The notes under the pieces were generated by a model. It saw nothing but the letters and a program-made list of their open reading frames with translations, searched no databases and was not told the DNA's origin. Positions 41,094-49,434 of a DNA stretch of 64,000 nucleotides are shown piece by piece. A program made the position numbers and the translations under genes. Numbering within the stretch: the first letter of the stretch is position 1; the number at the start of each line of letters is the position of its first letter. Location of the stretch: positions 33,516 to 97,515 of the forward strand of contig DDCH01000011.1 in the NCBI GenBank assembly GCA_002335055.1, given 5' to 3'. This stretch comes from Sulfurimonas sp. UBA2011. GTDB lineage: Bacteria; Campylobacterota; Campylobacteria; Campylobacterales; Sulfurimonadaceae.

Positions 41094-42607
41094 ATGAACA
41101 AGCCGTTACTACTATCACTAGCAGCTGCAACTATACTTACATCTAGTCTTAATGCACAATCAATGTATGAGCGTATCCAGTCGATGGAGCTTAAGATGAA
41201 GCAGATGACGAAGAGTCTGAAGATACTGATTCTGATGAAGAGGACGAAGATGATGAAGAAACAGTTGAAGACCGTCTTGCTGACTTAGAAGAGAGTGTAA
41301 CAGACTTAAATATCAACACAAATGGTTCACATTTAAAATTTGGTGTTGATTATAGATTTGCTCTTGATAATCTTCAGTACAAAATGGCTGATGGCTCAAA
41401 ACAAGGTAATGATGCGTTTATGACTAACCGTTTATGGATTAACATGAACTGGAAAGCAACAGATAACCTTAGTTTTTCCGGACAACTTGCATATAACAAA
41501 GCTTTTGGTAGTCGTTTAGGTACAGGTGTTCTTGCTCCTTTTGATACATTTGACTGGATAAGTAATGAAAATGCTTATGATGATGTTATCCGTGTGCGTT
41601 CTGCATACTTTTTATATAAAAACGATACATTCTTTGGTTCAGAGCTTCCATGGACATTTAGTGTTGGACGTCGTCCCTCTACAAATGGTCATCTTGTAAG
41701 TCTTCGTGAAGACGATGCTCCATCATCTCCTATGGGTCATACTATAAATGTTGAGTTTGATGGTTTAAGTTCTAAGTTCTCTTTTGAAGACCTAACGGGC
41801 ATAGATGGAATGTATGTAAAATTTTGTGCAGGTCGTGGTGGTACAAATGCTGGACCTAAATTTTTCTCAACTGATCCAACCGGTATAGCTTCGGCTTCAG
41901 CACCTTATAGTTCACAAGCCAATAATAATGACATTGACTTAGCTGGTCTAATATTTATCCCTTATGATGATGGTCAATTTGGACTTGCTACTCAGTATTA
42001 TTATGCTAGTAATCTAATTGATGCGACTCTTAATACTGATACAGAACAATTTACAGGTATTGATACAGTAGGTGGTTTACATAGTGTAACTGCAAACTTT
42101 ACTATGAACGGTATTGGTGATGAGTGGAGTGACTATCTTGATGATACTTTCTTTTTTGCAAGTGGTGCTGTAAGTATTACAGACCCTAAAGCTGACAAAG
42201 GAATGTTAGGAAGTGCTGTAGGAGAGAGTGTTACTGGTTACTCAGCATGGATAGGTTTACAAATGCCATCGGTTATAACAGAAGATGGTAGATGGGGTGT
42301 TGAGTATAACAAGGGTAGTAAATACTGGAGAAGTATTACTTATGCTGAAGATACAAACATAGGTTCTAAACTTGCCACTCGTGGTGATGCTTATGAGTTG
42401 TATTTCACTGAACCACTTATAGAAGACATCTTATCTTTACAACTACGTTATACATATCTTGATTATAAATATACTGGAAGTAATGGATTTTTTGGAAATA
42501 CAACAGGAACAGCTGGACTTATCGAAGACCTTAGTCAAGTTCAAAATGCTGGAAGTATTATAGACACAGCACAAGACATCCGTTTCTATCTACGTTACAG
42601 ATATTAA
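41094..42607 (+). pseudogene. DUF3373-type outer-membrane protein, interrupted by a one-base frameshift
   Basis: ATG 41094 (after AAGGGGAAA) starts a signal peptide (MNKPLLLSLAAATILTSSLNA) and MYERIQSMEL. Near 41193-41196 the frame shifts: read one base on, it continues as DEADDEESEDTDSDEEDEDD, then TVEDRLADLEESVTDLNI and KFGVDYRFALDNLQYKMADG, and runs open to 42607 (about 504 aa in all, normal for the family). The fault looks like loss of one A in CTTAAAGATG. As written the first frame stops at 41288. The barrel part has family features such as TNRLWINMNWKA and many aromatic strand ends. It is either a real mutation or a sequencing error. Confidence 0.85.
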
Positions 42608-42613
42608 TACTTT

Positions 42614-42639
42614 AAAGCTCTCCTTAGTAGGAGAACTTT
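42614..42639. terminator. Hairpin between the porin gene and bcp
   Basis: AAAGCTCTCC pairs with GGAGAACTTT with one mismatch around TTAGTA. It lies between convergent stops and probably terminates both genes. Confidence 0.55.
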
Positions 42640-42644
42640 AGCTA

Positions 42645-43112
42645 CTAAGCTTGTAGAGTTAGAAGTTCAGCTTGAACTTTAGCTACATGCTCTTTCACAC
42701 GAACCTTTTCAAAAACAGCCTTAACTATTCCCTCAGGATTGATGATAAAAGTACTACGAACGATACCCATATATTCTTTACCATAATTCATTTTCATCTG
42801 CCAAACGCCATACTCTTGCATCATATCAGTTGACTCATCACTTAAAAGTGTTATGCCAAGGTTTTGCTTCTCTATGAAGTTACGGTGCTTTTTAGTAGTG
42901 TCAGCACTAACACCTAAGATGATAGCATCAAGGTCGCTAAAATCTGCTGCAGCTTCAGTAAACTCACAAGCCTCAGTTGTACAGCCTGGAGTATTATCTC
43001 TAGGGTAGAAGTATAAAACTATCCACTTACCTTTTAGGTCACGAGAACAAATCTCTATATCATCTTGGTTTGGGAGACAAAACTCCGGTGCTTTTTCATC
43101 TATTTTAATCAT
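42645..43112 (-). CDS. bcp: Thioredoxin-dependent thiol peroxidase (Bcp/PrxQ)
   Basis: 155-aa peroxiredoxin. The peroxidatic Cys44 and resolving Cys49 lie in YPRDNTPGCTTEACEF, the atypical 2-Cys PrxQ pattern. The remaining fold (GVSADTTKKHRNFIEKQNLGITLLSD and GIVRSTFIINPEG) is complete. It is one of two peroxide-removing enzymes in the window. The intergenic element at 43169-43216 lies about 60 bp upstream of its start. Confidence 0.94.
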   Translation of the reverse strand: MIKIDEKAPEFCLPNQDDIEICSRDLKGKWIVLYFYPRDNTPGCTTEACEFTEAAADFSDLDAIILGVSADTTKKHRNFIEKQNLGITLLSDESTDMMQEYGVWQMKMNYGKEYMGIVRSTFIINPEGIVKAVFEKVRVKEHVAKVQAELLTLQA

Positions 43113-43168
43113 TTTTTTATTTCCTTTCTATTGATTTTGTAGTTTTTAGACATGCTAACCAATGGCAT

Positions 43169-43216
43169 ATTCCATTACAAGGAGATTGTTGGGACTATTA
43201 AGTCCCCGTAGTAATG
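43169..43216. repeat. Intergenic foldable element, copy B
   Basis: CATTAC (43173-43178) pairs with GTAATG (43211-43216), and inside lies a perfect GGGACT-ATTA-AGTCCC hairpin (43191-43206). ATTACAAGGA and CCGTAG occur in the same order as in copy A at 11253. It sits upstream of bcp. I do not recognise a known RNA family. Confidence 0.45.
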
Positions 43217-43226
43217 TATGTAGCTT

Positions 43227-43706
43227 TTAGTAGACGAAGAGTAGTAGATATACCCAAATACCACTAAAAGAGGTAAAGATAATAGCTAAGAAAGCCTTAT
43301 ATGCCATTATCTTATGTCCGCGAGATGCTAGACCTGGTAAGTTTTTTTTCTTAAAATTAATATTACCATTAAAGACAGTAAGACCCCAGTAAAAGAGCAT
43401 AACTACGGCTATAAGAATATGTACTAGTAAAACGATAAGTGCATATGTATAAGGGACACCACTGCCCTCCATAAATGCATCAAAGCCACCACCAACACGA
43501 ACACCAACTTCAAAATAAGCAACAACAATAAGTGCAATTACAAAAATAATATTTTGCACTATCATATGTGTTTTATACATTTTTTTTCTTGCTAACATAA
43601 TCGCCCCATATACAAGTATAGGTAGTACGGCAACCAGTAGTGTAACAAAGTCCATAAAAAATGGTGCTTTTGTTCCTAAAAATCCAGCTTTAAACATATA
43701 ATCCAT
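43227..43706 (-). CDS. DUF420-like membrane protein
   Basis: 159-aa inner-membrane protein with four predicted helices. The LVLLVHILIAVVMLFYWGLTVFNGN stretch and KIMAYKAFLAIIFTSFSGIWVYLLLFVY hold the conserved His and polar residues of DUF420, a family linked to cytochrome oxidase assembly in some bacteria. Here its start overlaps the dedA stop by 1 bp, so it belongs to the end of the ubiA-ftsW-murG-dedA operon. The role is unproven. Confidence 0.78.
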   Translation of the reverse strand: MDYMFKAGFLGTKAPFFMDFVTLLVAVLPILVYGAIMLARKKMYKTHMIVQNIIFVIALIVVAYFEVGVRVGGGFDAFMEGSGVPYTYALIVLLVHILIAVVMLFYWGLTVFNGNINFKKKNLPGLASRGHKIMAYKAFLAIIFTSFSGIWVYLLLFVY

Positions 43707-44308
43707 TATTGATTCCTCATCTTTTTAATTGTGTAGTATACCCCAACAATGATAACCAGACCAAGTAAGACAGCAATAGTTATTTCTCGTAAGTAAGTAT
43801 TAATTAGTGTTTGATTTTCACCTATATAAAAGCCTAAAAGTGTAAGTACTGCTGCCCATATACCAGCTCCAAGTGCTGTAAAAAGTGAAAACTGTGCTAA
43901 ATTCATTCGTGCTAGACCTGCAGGTACAGATATGAGCTGTCGTATACCGGGGATAAGTCTTCCTGTAAAAGTTGAAATATGCCCATGTTTTTCAAAAAAG
44001 TCTTCCATTTTTTCTAAGCTTTCTACTTTTATAAAAAAGTATTTTCCATATTTAATAAGAATCTTTCTCCCTAATGTAAGTGCAAGGTAGTAGTTAATAA
44101 ATGCACCAACCATTGAACCACCTAATGCACTTAACATTATCATAGCTATACTCATCTCACCTTGACTTGCTAAGTATCCCGCAGGAATCAATACTATCTC
44201 ACTTGGAAAAGGTATAAAACTACTCTCTATTGCCATCATGATAAATATACCAATATAACCCCAATCAAAAATCAAGTCTACAAGCATTTGTGCTAATTCA
44301 TGTAACAT
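43706..44308 (-). CDS. DedA family membrane protein
   Basis: 200 aa, with membrane segments and the DedA/VTT core: ESSFIPFPSEIVLIPAGYLA near residue 28 (including the conserved FPSE), then KHGHISTFTGRLIPGIRQLISVPAGLARM (GRFxPxxR-like motif). DedA proteins are lipid scramblases or flippases, some acting on undecaprenyl phosphate or phosphatidylethanolamine. Location directly after murG (stop and start adjacent) fits a role in lipid-carrier recycling for peptidoglycan (inference). Confidence 0.88.
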   Translation of the reverse strand: MLHELAQMLVDLIFDWGYIGIFIMMAIESSFIPFPSEIVLIPAGYLASQGEMSIAMIMLSALGGSMVGAFINYYLALTLGRKILIKYGKYFFIKVESLEKMEDFFEKHGHISTFTGRLIPGIRQLISVPAGLARMNLAQFSLFTALGAGIWAAVLTLLGFYIGENQTLINTYLREITIAVLLGLVIIVGVYYTIKKMRNQ

Positions 44309-45328
44309 CTATATTATTTCCTCTACTGCGTTTATCATCTCTTTGGCTACATCTTTATTTGAAAATTGAAGTAGTTTCTTACTTCTCTTTTGTAAATCTG
44401 GTTTTACTAGTATTTCATCAAGAGCAAACGAGAGCTGTTGGTTTTCTAACTCACACCATCCCATACAGTCATCCACAATAAACTTCGCATTAAAGTACTG
44501 ATGATTTCCTGCTGCATACGGGTAAGGAATGTAAAGAGCTGGGCAACCATTTGTTGTGAGTTCCCACAGAGTACTTGCCCCTGCACGACTCACAGCTAAA
44601 TCAGCCTTAGCTATAAGAGAAGGTAACTCTTTGGTAAAAGCATAAAGTTCTACGTTTACACCCAATTCTTCATATGCACTTTTTACTCTCTCATAGTCAG
44701 CTTCACCTGCTTGATGAATGATATGCAAACCCATTTTTTGAAGCTTTAAAGCACGGCTGAGTGCTAAGTCATTTATCGCTTTTGCACCATGACTACCACC
44801 TAAGAAGATAATAGTTTTTAACTGCTCTCTCACTCTTTGAGTAAAAGAAAAAATCTCTTTTACAGGATAACCTTTAATAGAAGAGTCTTTATCATATGCA
44901 GATATAAAACTTGCAGCAAAAGGTTTAAGAAGTCTGTTTAGTCTTCCATACACTGCATTTTGCTCATGAATGAAAAGAGGTACTCTTACAAATAGAGATG
45001 CAAATGCTGCAGGAGCAGCAGAAAATCCACCAACACTGTACACAGCATCTATTTTTTCATCTTTAAGAACCCTTTTTGCTTTTAAAAATGCCTTAAAGAC
45101 TTTACCAAGTGCTTTAAATTTCCCTAAACCTTTTTGATTTACTACACCTGTAGTCTCAAAAAAGTGAACAGTTTTAAAAGTAGATGACTTTTGGAAATAC
45201 TTTCTATCTTGTCCATGAGTTGATCCTATAAAAACAACTGTATGTCCTGCTTTTGTAGCAGCTTCAAGAAGTGCCTCTGCTATCATTAGATGTCCGCCTG
45301 TTCCGCCACCTGTTATACATATATTCAC
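44309..45328 (-). CDS. murG: UDP-GlcNAc:lipid I transferase MurG
   Basis: Final cytosolic step of peptidoglycan precursor synthesis, making lipid II. 339 aa. GGGTGGHLMIAEALL at residues 7-21 (the N-terminal G loop), SVGGFSAAPAAFAS, HEQNAVYGRLNRLLKPFA, FLGGSHGAKAIND (second G loop) and SRAGASTLWELTTNGCPALYIPYPYAAGNHQYFNA in the donor-binding part are all present. It overlaps ftsW by 4 bp. Confidence 0.96.
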   Translation of the reverse strand: MNICITGGGTGGHLMIAEALLEAATKAGHTVVFIGSTHGQDRKYFQKSSTFKTVHFFETTGVVNQKGLGKFKALGKVFKAFLKAKRVLKDEKIDAVYSVGGFSAAPAAFASLFVRVPLFIHEQNAVYGRLNRLLKPFAASFISAYDKDSSIKGYPVKEIFSFTQRVREQLKTIIFLGGSHGAKAINDLALSRALKLQKMGLHIIHQAGEADYERVKSAYEELGVNVELYAFTKELPSLIAKADLAVSRAGASTLWELTTNGCPALYIPYPYAAGNHQYFNAKFIVDDCMGWCELENQQLSFALDEILVKPDLQKRSKKLLQFSNKDVAKEMINAVEEII

Positions 45329-46515
45329 TCGCTTTCCATCCTATCACTCTTATTCATATTTACTCTATTTGAAGCCATAAGCACCATTCCTACAGCAAAT
45401 GAAGAGCCAAGCATAACGGAACCCCCATAAGAGAGAAAAGGAACACTAATACCTTTAATAGGAGTAATTCCACTAATACCGTAGGCATTTACAAGAAATG
45501 CAAAAGAGAGAATAAGCCCTATACCAATACTAAAAAGATATACACTTTGATCTTCTGCACGATTTGCGATTTTAAAGATACGTTGGAGCATACATAAAAA
45601 AATCAAAACGACAAATAGAACCCCAATAAAGCCAAATTCTTCTGCAAGACCTGCTAAAATAAAGTCAGTATGTACCTCAGAGAGAAATCCAAGTTTAAAA
45701 GTTCCATTTCCTATGCCTACACCAAATATTCCACCGTGGTTTATTGCATTTAATGAGTGCCCTATTTGATAAGGCTCAACCTCAACAGGTACTCGTAATT
45801 GATCTGCTAAACTCTCTGGTAGTATCTCTAAAACTGTGTTTTGTGCTAGAGCCCACCATGATTTTATACGGATAATTCTGTGTTCAGCTGTAAAGATAAA
45901 AATGATAATGGCAGTAAAAATACAAGCTAATATACTAAGAAAAAATCGAAAACTGCTTCCAGCAAAAATAAGCATAAAAAGAAGAGTCAAACCTAAAACA
46001 ACTACCTGTCCTAAGTCTTTTTGTAAAAAAGCGATGATAAACATAGCCCCTATAAAAATAACACCATAAGGAATAAAACGCTTAAACTCATTTGTAATAC
46101 CCATACCATCATGATGACCCAATTTTCGTGAAAAACTCCATGCTAAAAAATAGACAAAACCTACTTTAAAAAACTCTACTGGTGCTAAAGAAAAGCCTGC
46201 AATTTTAATCCAGCGCTTTGCTCCACCTACTGCTGAGACTAAAGACTCTGGAAGAAAAGGCATAGCTATCATAAGAGTTAAGGAACCAAAAAAGAGTAAA
46301 AATCCAATAGGAGTAAGCCATTTATCTGGGTCTAGTTGAGAGAGAATAAAAATAATACTAATACCTAAAATAGCAAAAAAAGTCTGACGAATAGCAAAAT
46401 GAAATTCATTTACATTAAACAAAAGTGTCGTATATGAGGCTAGTGTATATGAAAGAATAACACTAATACCAATTAAAATACTCACAAGGGTAAATAGCCT
46501 TTTATCTGCATTCAT
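45325..46515 (-). CDS. ftsW: FtsW-like cell-division glycosyltransferase/flippase
   Basis: 396-aa SEDS-family protein with about ten helices. It has the catalytic Asp region of SEDS polymerases in AFLQKDLGQVVVLG, the conserved GIGNGTFKLGFLSEVHTDFILAGLAEEFG (long loop with H-x-D-F), and GVSVPFLSYGGSVMLGS at the end. Adjacency to murG supports FtsW over RodA. It starts 4 bp after the coiled-coil protein gene. Confidence 0.93.
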   Translation of the reverse strand: MNADKRLFTLVSILIGISVILSYTLASYTTLLFNVNEFHFAIRQTFFAILGISIIFILSQLDPDKWLTPIGFLLFFGSLTLMIAMPFLPESLVSAVGGAKRWIKIAGFSLAPVEFFKVGFVYFLAWSFSRKLGHHDGMGITNEFKRFIPYGVIFIGAMFIIAFLQKDLGQVVVLGLTLLFMLIFAGSSFRFFLSILACIFTAIIIFIFTAEHRIIRIKSWWALAQNTVLEILPESLADQLRVPVEVEPYQIGHSLNAINHGGIFGVGIGNGTFKLGFLSEVHTDFILAGLAEEFGFIGVLFVVLIFLCMLQRIFKIANRAEDQSVYLFSIGIGLILSFAFLVNAYGISGITPIKGISVPFLSYGGSVMLGSSFAVGMVLMASNRVNMNKSDRMESE

Positions 46516-46519
46516 TGGA

Positions 46520-47038
46520 CTACTTAATTTTGTTTATTTTTAAAACAAACTCAACTTCGGGTTGTGAAATATGTAACTCTTTAGAGATAGTCTCCACTGA
46601 TACACCCTGTTTAAATAGTGAAAGAATTTTTGCATCATCATTAGCATGAACAGATGTTGGAATACTTATTTGTTTTACTCCACTCTCTAAGTGTGCTATG
46701 CGACTTGAAACTTCTGCATCAATGGCATTTAAATTATCTTGAAGTTGTTTTATGCCTAAACTTAAGGGTTGCACCATATCGTAAACACTTCTCTCTATTT
46801 CTTCATATATAGCTTCATCATTCATTCGTTGAGAGTTTTCTTTTACACTTCCCTGCGTTTCTGTAAGGTTTTTTTTAAGATAAAAAAGTTCGCGGTTCAT
46901 CTCTTCTACAACAGAAGCAACCGAGCGAATATTTCTAGTATAACTTGCATCTTTAGCATAAACATAATACAGTAGATAAAGGATAATTCCCGCCATAACA
47001 ACAACTATATATTCTATGTTAAATTGTAAATAATTCAC
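46520..47038 (-). CDS. Membrane-anchored coiled-coil protein with C-terminal helix-turn-helix-like end
   Basis: 172 aa, family not recognised. Residues 8-27 form one membrane helix, about 35-125 are heptad-like coiled coil (VEEMNRELFYLKKNL, VKENSQRMNDEA), and the end (AKILSLFKQGVSVETISKELHISQPEVEFVLK) looks like a helix-turn-helix. The start is a GTG at 47038 that overlaps the preceding TAG. Its place between two small envelope genes and ftsW-murG suggests a division- or envelope-related scaffold in this lineage. Confidence 0.75.
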   Translation of the reverse strand: MNYLQFNIEYIVVVMAGIILYLLYYVYAKDASYTRNIRSVASVVEEMNRELFYLKKNLTETQGSVKENSQRMNDEAIYEEIERSVYDMVQPLSLGIKQLQDNLNAIDAEVSSRIAHLESGVKQISIPTSVHANDDAKILSLFKQGVSVETISKELHISQPEVEFVLKINKIK

Positions 47039-47211
47039 TATTTCTTCTCTCTTGCTTCACGGATTAAGACTCTTTCTCTTGCTGTCATATAGGCATTCCA
47101 CTCTTTTTCATCTCTATCGTGCATTTTAATAATTTTTGCTAAAGTTGTACTTTGTGCTTCAAAAAATACACCAACATCGTGTTTAGGATAAACTAGACGC
47201 GGAGTACTCAT
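47038..47211 (-). CDS. Small basic protein (57 aa) between ubiA and the coiled-coil gene
   Basis: A short gene with translational coupling on both sides: its ATG overlaps the ubiA stop in an ATGA, and its TAG overlaps the GTG of the next gene. The protein begins MSTPRLVYPKHDVGVFFEA and ends MTARERVLIREAREKK; the second half is a charged amphipathic helix. There is no signal peptide, Cys or known motif that I can identify. The coupling makes it a likely real gene of the operon. Confidence 0.72.
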   Translation of the reverse strand: MSTPRLVYPKHDVGVFFEAQSTTLAKIIKMHDRDEKEWNAYMTARERVLIREAREKK

Positions 47212-48068
47212 GAGACAATCCTATCAACAACGATTAAAACAAAAAATGCAATACCTAAGTAACCATTTACAGTAAAAAAAGCACGATCTATCTGTGTAAA
47301 ATCACGGCGCACCAGTTTTTGCTCGTAAGCTAGAACAAAAGCACTACCAAATGCAGCTATATAAGCTATATAACCTAAGTTCGCCTCATATACAAATAGC
47401 ATCCAAAAAAGAATCGTAAATGTATGAAAAAGTGCCGAGATAAAAAGTGTTGTCTGTGCCCCATACTTAGAAGGAATAGAATGCAGACCTTTTTCTTTAT
47501 CAAACTCTATATCTTGAAGGGAATAAAGTAGATCAAATCCAGCCACCCAAAACACAACACCAAGACTTAAGAATACAGACCATAAAGGGACAGAAGCACT
47601 AACTGCGACAACACCTGCAATAGGAGCTAATCCTAGTGAGATACCTAAAATGATATGTGCTAAAGAAGAGAAGCGTTTAAAGTATGAGTAAGAGCCTAAA
47701 ATAAATAAAATCGGTAGACTCAGTTTTAATGCCAATGGGTTTATCATATATGCCACTGCGATAAAGATCACAGCGTTTACTACAATAAAAAGGAAGATAG
47801 TCCCAGCACCTAAGCGACCATCTACATTTGGTCTATCTGCTGTTCTAGGGTTGAGTGCATCAATGTCACGATCAGCATATCGGTTTACACCCATAGCAAA
47901 GTTTCTTGCACTTAGTGCTGCTAAAATACCCATAAACAAAAGCCAAAATCCAAACCAACCATTTGCTGCTACAACCATAGCGATAAAAATAAACGGAAGA
48001 GAAAAAATAGAGTGTTCAAACATGACTAACTCATTAAAATCTTTTGCTTTTTCAATAACTCTTTGCAA
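47208..48068 (-). CDS. UbiA-type prenyltransferase, probably for menaquinone (MqnP-like)
   Basis: 286 aa, about eight helices. Asp-rich motif 1 is MGVNRYADRDIDALNPRT (N-x-x-x-D-x-x-x-D) near residue 60, and motif 2 is LYSLQDIEFDKEKGLHSIP (D-x-x-x-D) near 180. As Campylobacterota make menaquinone by the futalosine route (mqnC is at 57159), the likely acceptor is 1,4-dihydroxy-6-naphthoate rather than 4-hydroxybenzoate. It is the first gene of the operon leading to ftsW-murG. Confidence 0.88.
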   Translation of the reverse strand: MQRVIEKAKDFNELVMFEHSIFSLPFIFIAMVVAANGWFGFWLLFMGILAALSARNFAMGVNRYADRDIDALNPRTADRPNVDGRLGAGTIFLFIVVNAVIFIAVAYMINPLALKLSLPILFILGSYSYFKRFSSLAHIILGISLGLAPIAGVVAVSASVPLWSVFLSLGVVFWVAGFDLLYSLQDIEFDKEKGLHSIPSKYGAQTTLFISALFHTFTILFWMLFVYEANLGYIAYIAAFGSAFVLAYEQKLVRRDFTQIDRAFFTVNGYLGIAFFVLIVVDRIVS

Positions 48069-48124
48069 TATTCTGCCCTTTTATATAATTATTAGTTATT
48101 TTATCTAAAAGAGCTTTAAAATGA

Positions 48125-48130
48125 TATAAT
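48125..48130 (+). promoter_or_regulatory. -10 box (TATAAT) only 6 bp before the miaA ATG
   Basis: TGATATAAT, then TTCACC, then ATG 48137. Transcription from this -10 would start at or next to the ATG, so the miaA mRNA would be leaderless. Confidence 0.6.
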
Positions 48131-48136
48131 TTCACC

Positions 48137-49057
48137 ATGAATCAACTTAGTATTATTGGACCAACTGCATCAGGAAAGAGTGATTTAGCTATAAAAATCG
48201 CCCTTAAAATAGATGCTTATATACTTTCTATAGACTCTTTAAGTATCTATCAAGAGATAGATATCGTCTCTGCTAAACCTTCAGTAGATGAGCTCTCCAA
48301 AGTCAAACATTTTGGTATAAATGTCTTAAAGCCTGATGAGTACTTTAGTGTTGATATTTTTATTTCTCTGTATAAAGATCTTGTAAAAAAATGTAAAAAA
48401 AATAAAAAAAACCTCATTATAGTTGGTGGTACCTCTTTTTATCTAAAATCTTTGATGCAAGGGCTCTCTACTCTTCCCATAATGACTCAAGAGATAAAAG
48501 AGAGTGTAGATAAACAGTTACAAAACCTACCTGCTGCTTATAATTTACTATGTCAAAAAGATGCTTTGTATATGAAAAATATAGATAAGAATGACTCCTA
48601 TAGAATTGAGAAAGCTTTACTCATTTACGAAGCGTCAGGTGTGACTCCAACTGAGTGGTTTAAAGCAAATCCACCAAAACCTATCATAGAAGATTTGACT
48701 ATTTACAACATAGAAGTTTCTCGCGAGACTATCCGAGAGCGAATTAAAAAACGTACAGCTATGATGTTAGAGATGGGTTTAATAGATGAAGTGTGTATCT
48801 TAGAGAAGAAATATTCACGACTACCACACTCAATGAGTAGTATCGGAATTGTAGAAGTATTAGACTTTCTTGATGGAAAAATTACAAAAGATGAGATGTG
48901 TGAGTTGGTATCTATTCATACTGCACAACTTGCTAAACGCCAACAAACTTTTAACAAAACACAGTTTATTGGTGTCATTAGTGCTCCTTTAGAGGAGCTT
49001 GAAGAGATTATCCTCTCGCAGTTACCTCTAATAAGTGGTAACCAAACTGAGTTTTAA
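48137..49057 (+). CDS. miaA: tRNA dimethylallyltransferase
   Basis: Adds dimethylallyl to A37 of tRNAs that read UNN codons. 306 aa. P-loop IIGPTASGKSDLA at residues 5-17, SIDSLSIYQEIDIVSAKP (DSxQxY-like region), IIVGGTSFYLKSLMQGLS and the C-terminal LAKRQQTFNKTQF (KRQxTWFR-like) are conserved. Its 3' 50 bp overlap the convergent parvulin gene. No ribosome-binding site precedes the ATG, in line with a leaderless start. Confidence 0.94.
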   Translation: MNQLSIIGPTASGKSDLAIKIALKIDAYILSIDSLSIYQEIDIVSAKPSVDELSKVKHFGINVLKPDEYFSVDIFISLYKDLVKKCKKNKKNLIIVGGTSFYLKSLMQGLSTLPIMTQEIKESVDKQLQNLPAAYNLLCQKDALYMKNIDKNDSYRIEKALLIYEASGVTPTEWFKANPPKPIIEDLTIYNIEVSRETIRERIKKRTAMMLEMGLIDEVCILEKKYSRLPHSMSSIGIVEVLDFLDGKITKDEMCELVSIHTAQLAKRQQTFNKTQFIGVISAPLEELEEIILSQLPLISGNQTEF

Positions 49058-49286
49058 TTGGTCCATAAACTACACCAACATCACCATTAAATACAGCCTT
49101 ATCAAATTCAGGAACCATTTGTCCTGGACTAAACTTACCTAAGTCTCCACCCTCTGCCGATGAAGGACAAGTTGAGTTTGTTTTTGCAGCATCCCCAAAG
49201 TCTATTCCACCCTCAATTTCTGTTTTTAATTGACTACATTTTTCTTCACTTTCTACTAATATATGTCTTGCTGTTGCCCATGCCAT
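49008..49286 (-). CDS. ppiC: Parvulin-type peptidyl-prolyl isomerase (PpiC)
   Basis: 92-aa stand-alone parvulin with no signal peptide, so cytosolic. Family markers are ARHILVESEEKCSQL (active-site His near residue 7), STCPSSAEGGDLGKFSPGQMVPEFD and the final KTQFGYHLLEVT (active-site His near 86). It overlaps the end of miaA by 50 bp on the opposite strand, so its last 17 codons also encode the MiaA C-terminus. Confidence 0.92.
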   Translation of the reverse strand: MAWATARHILVESEEKCSQLKTEIEGGIDFGDAAKTNSTCPSSAEGGDLGKFSPGQMVPEFDKAVFNGDVGVVYGPIKTQFGYHLLEVTARG

Positions 49287-49370
49287 ATTTATTTCCTTAT
49301 TTTTTTATTTTAGAATTATACACAAATTTATCTATTTACTTTAAAATTTATTAATCTCTAATGCTAAGTT

Positions 49371-49404
49371 ATACACTATTGTAAATATAAACTATCTAGT
49401 GTAT
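49371..49404. repeat. 8-bp inverted repeat upstream of the lipoprotein gene
   Basis: ATACACTA (49371-49378) and TAGTGTAT (49397-49404) are exact complements 18 bp apart. The right arm overlaps TATCAT, a possible -10 for the gene at 49435. It could be an operator; no regulator can be named. Confidence 0.35.
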
Positions 49405-49434
49405 CATTGCGCAACATTAAAAAAGGATAACCTA

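Noticed and set aside
43169..43216. CRISPR repeat or integron attC site
   Set aside because: Only one local copy, no array or spacer spacing, no GTTRRRY core and no integrase or Cas gene nearby.
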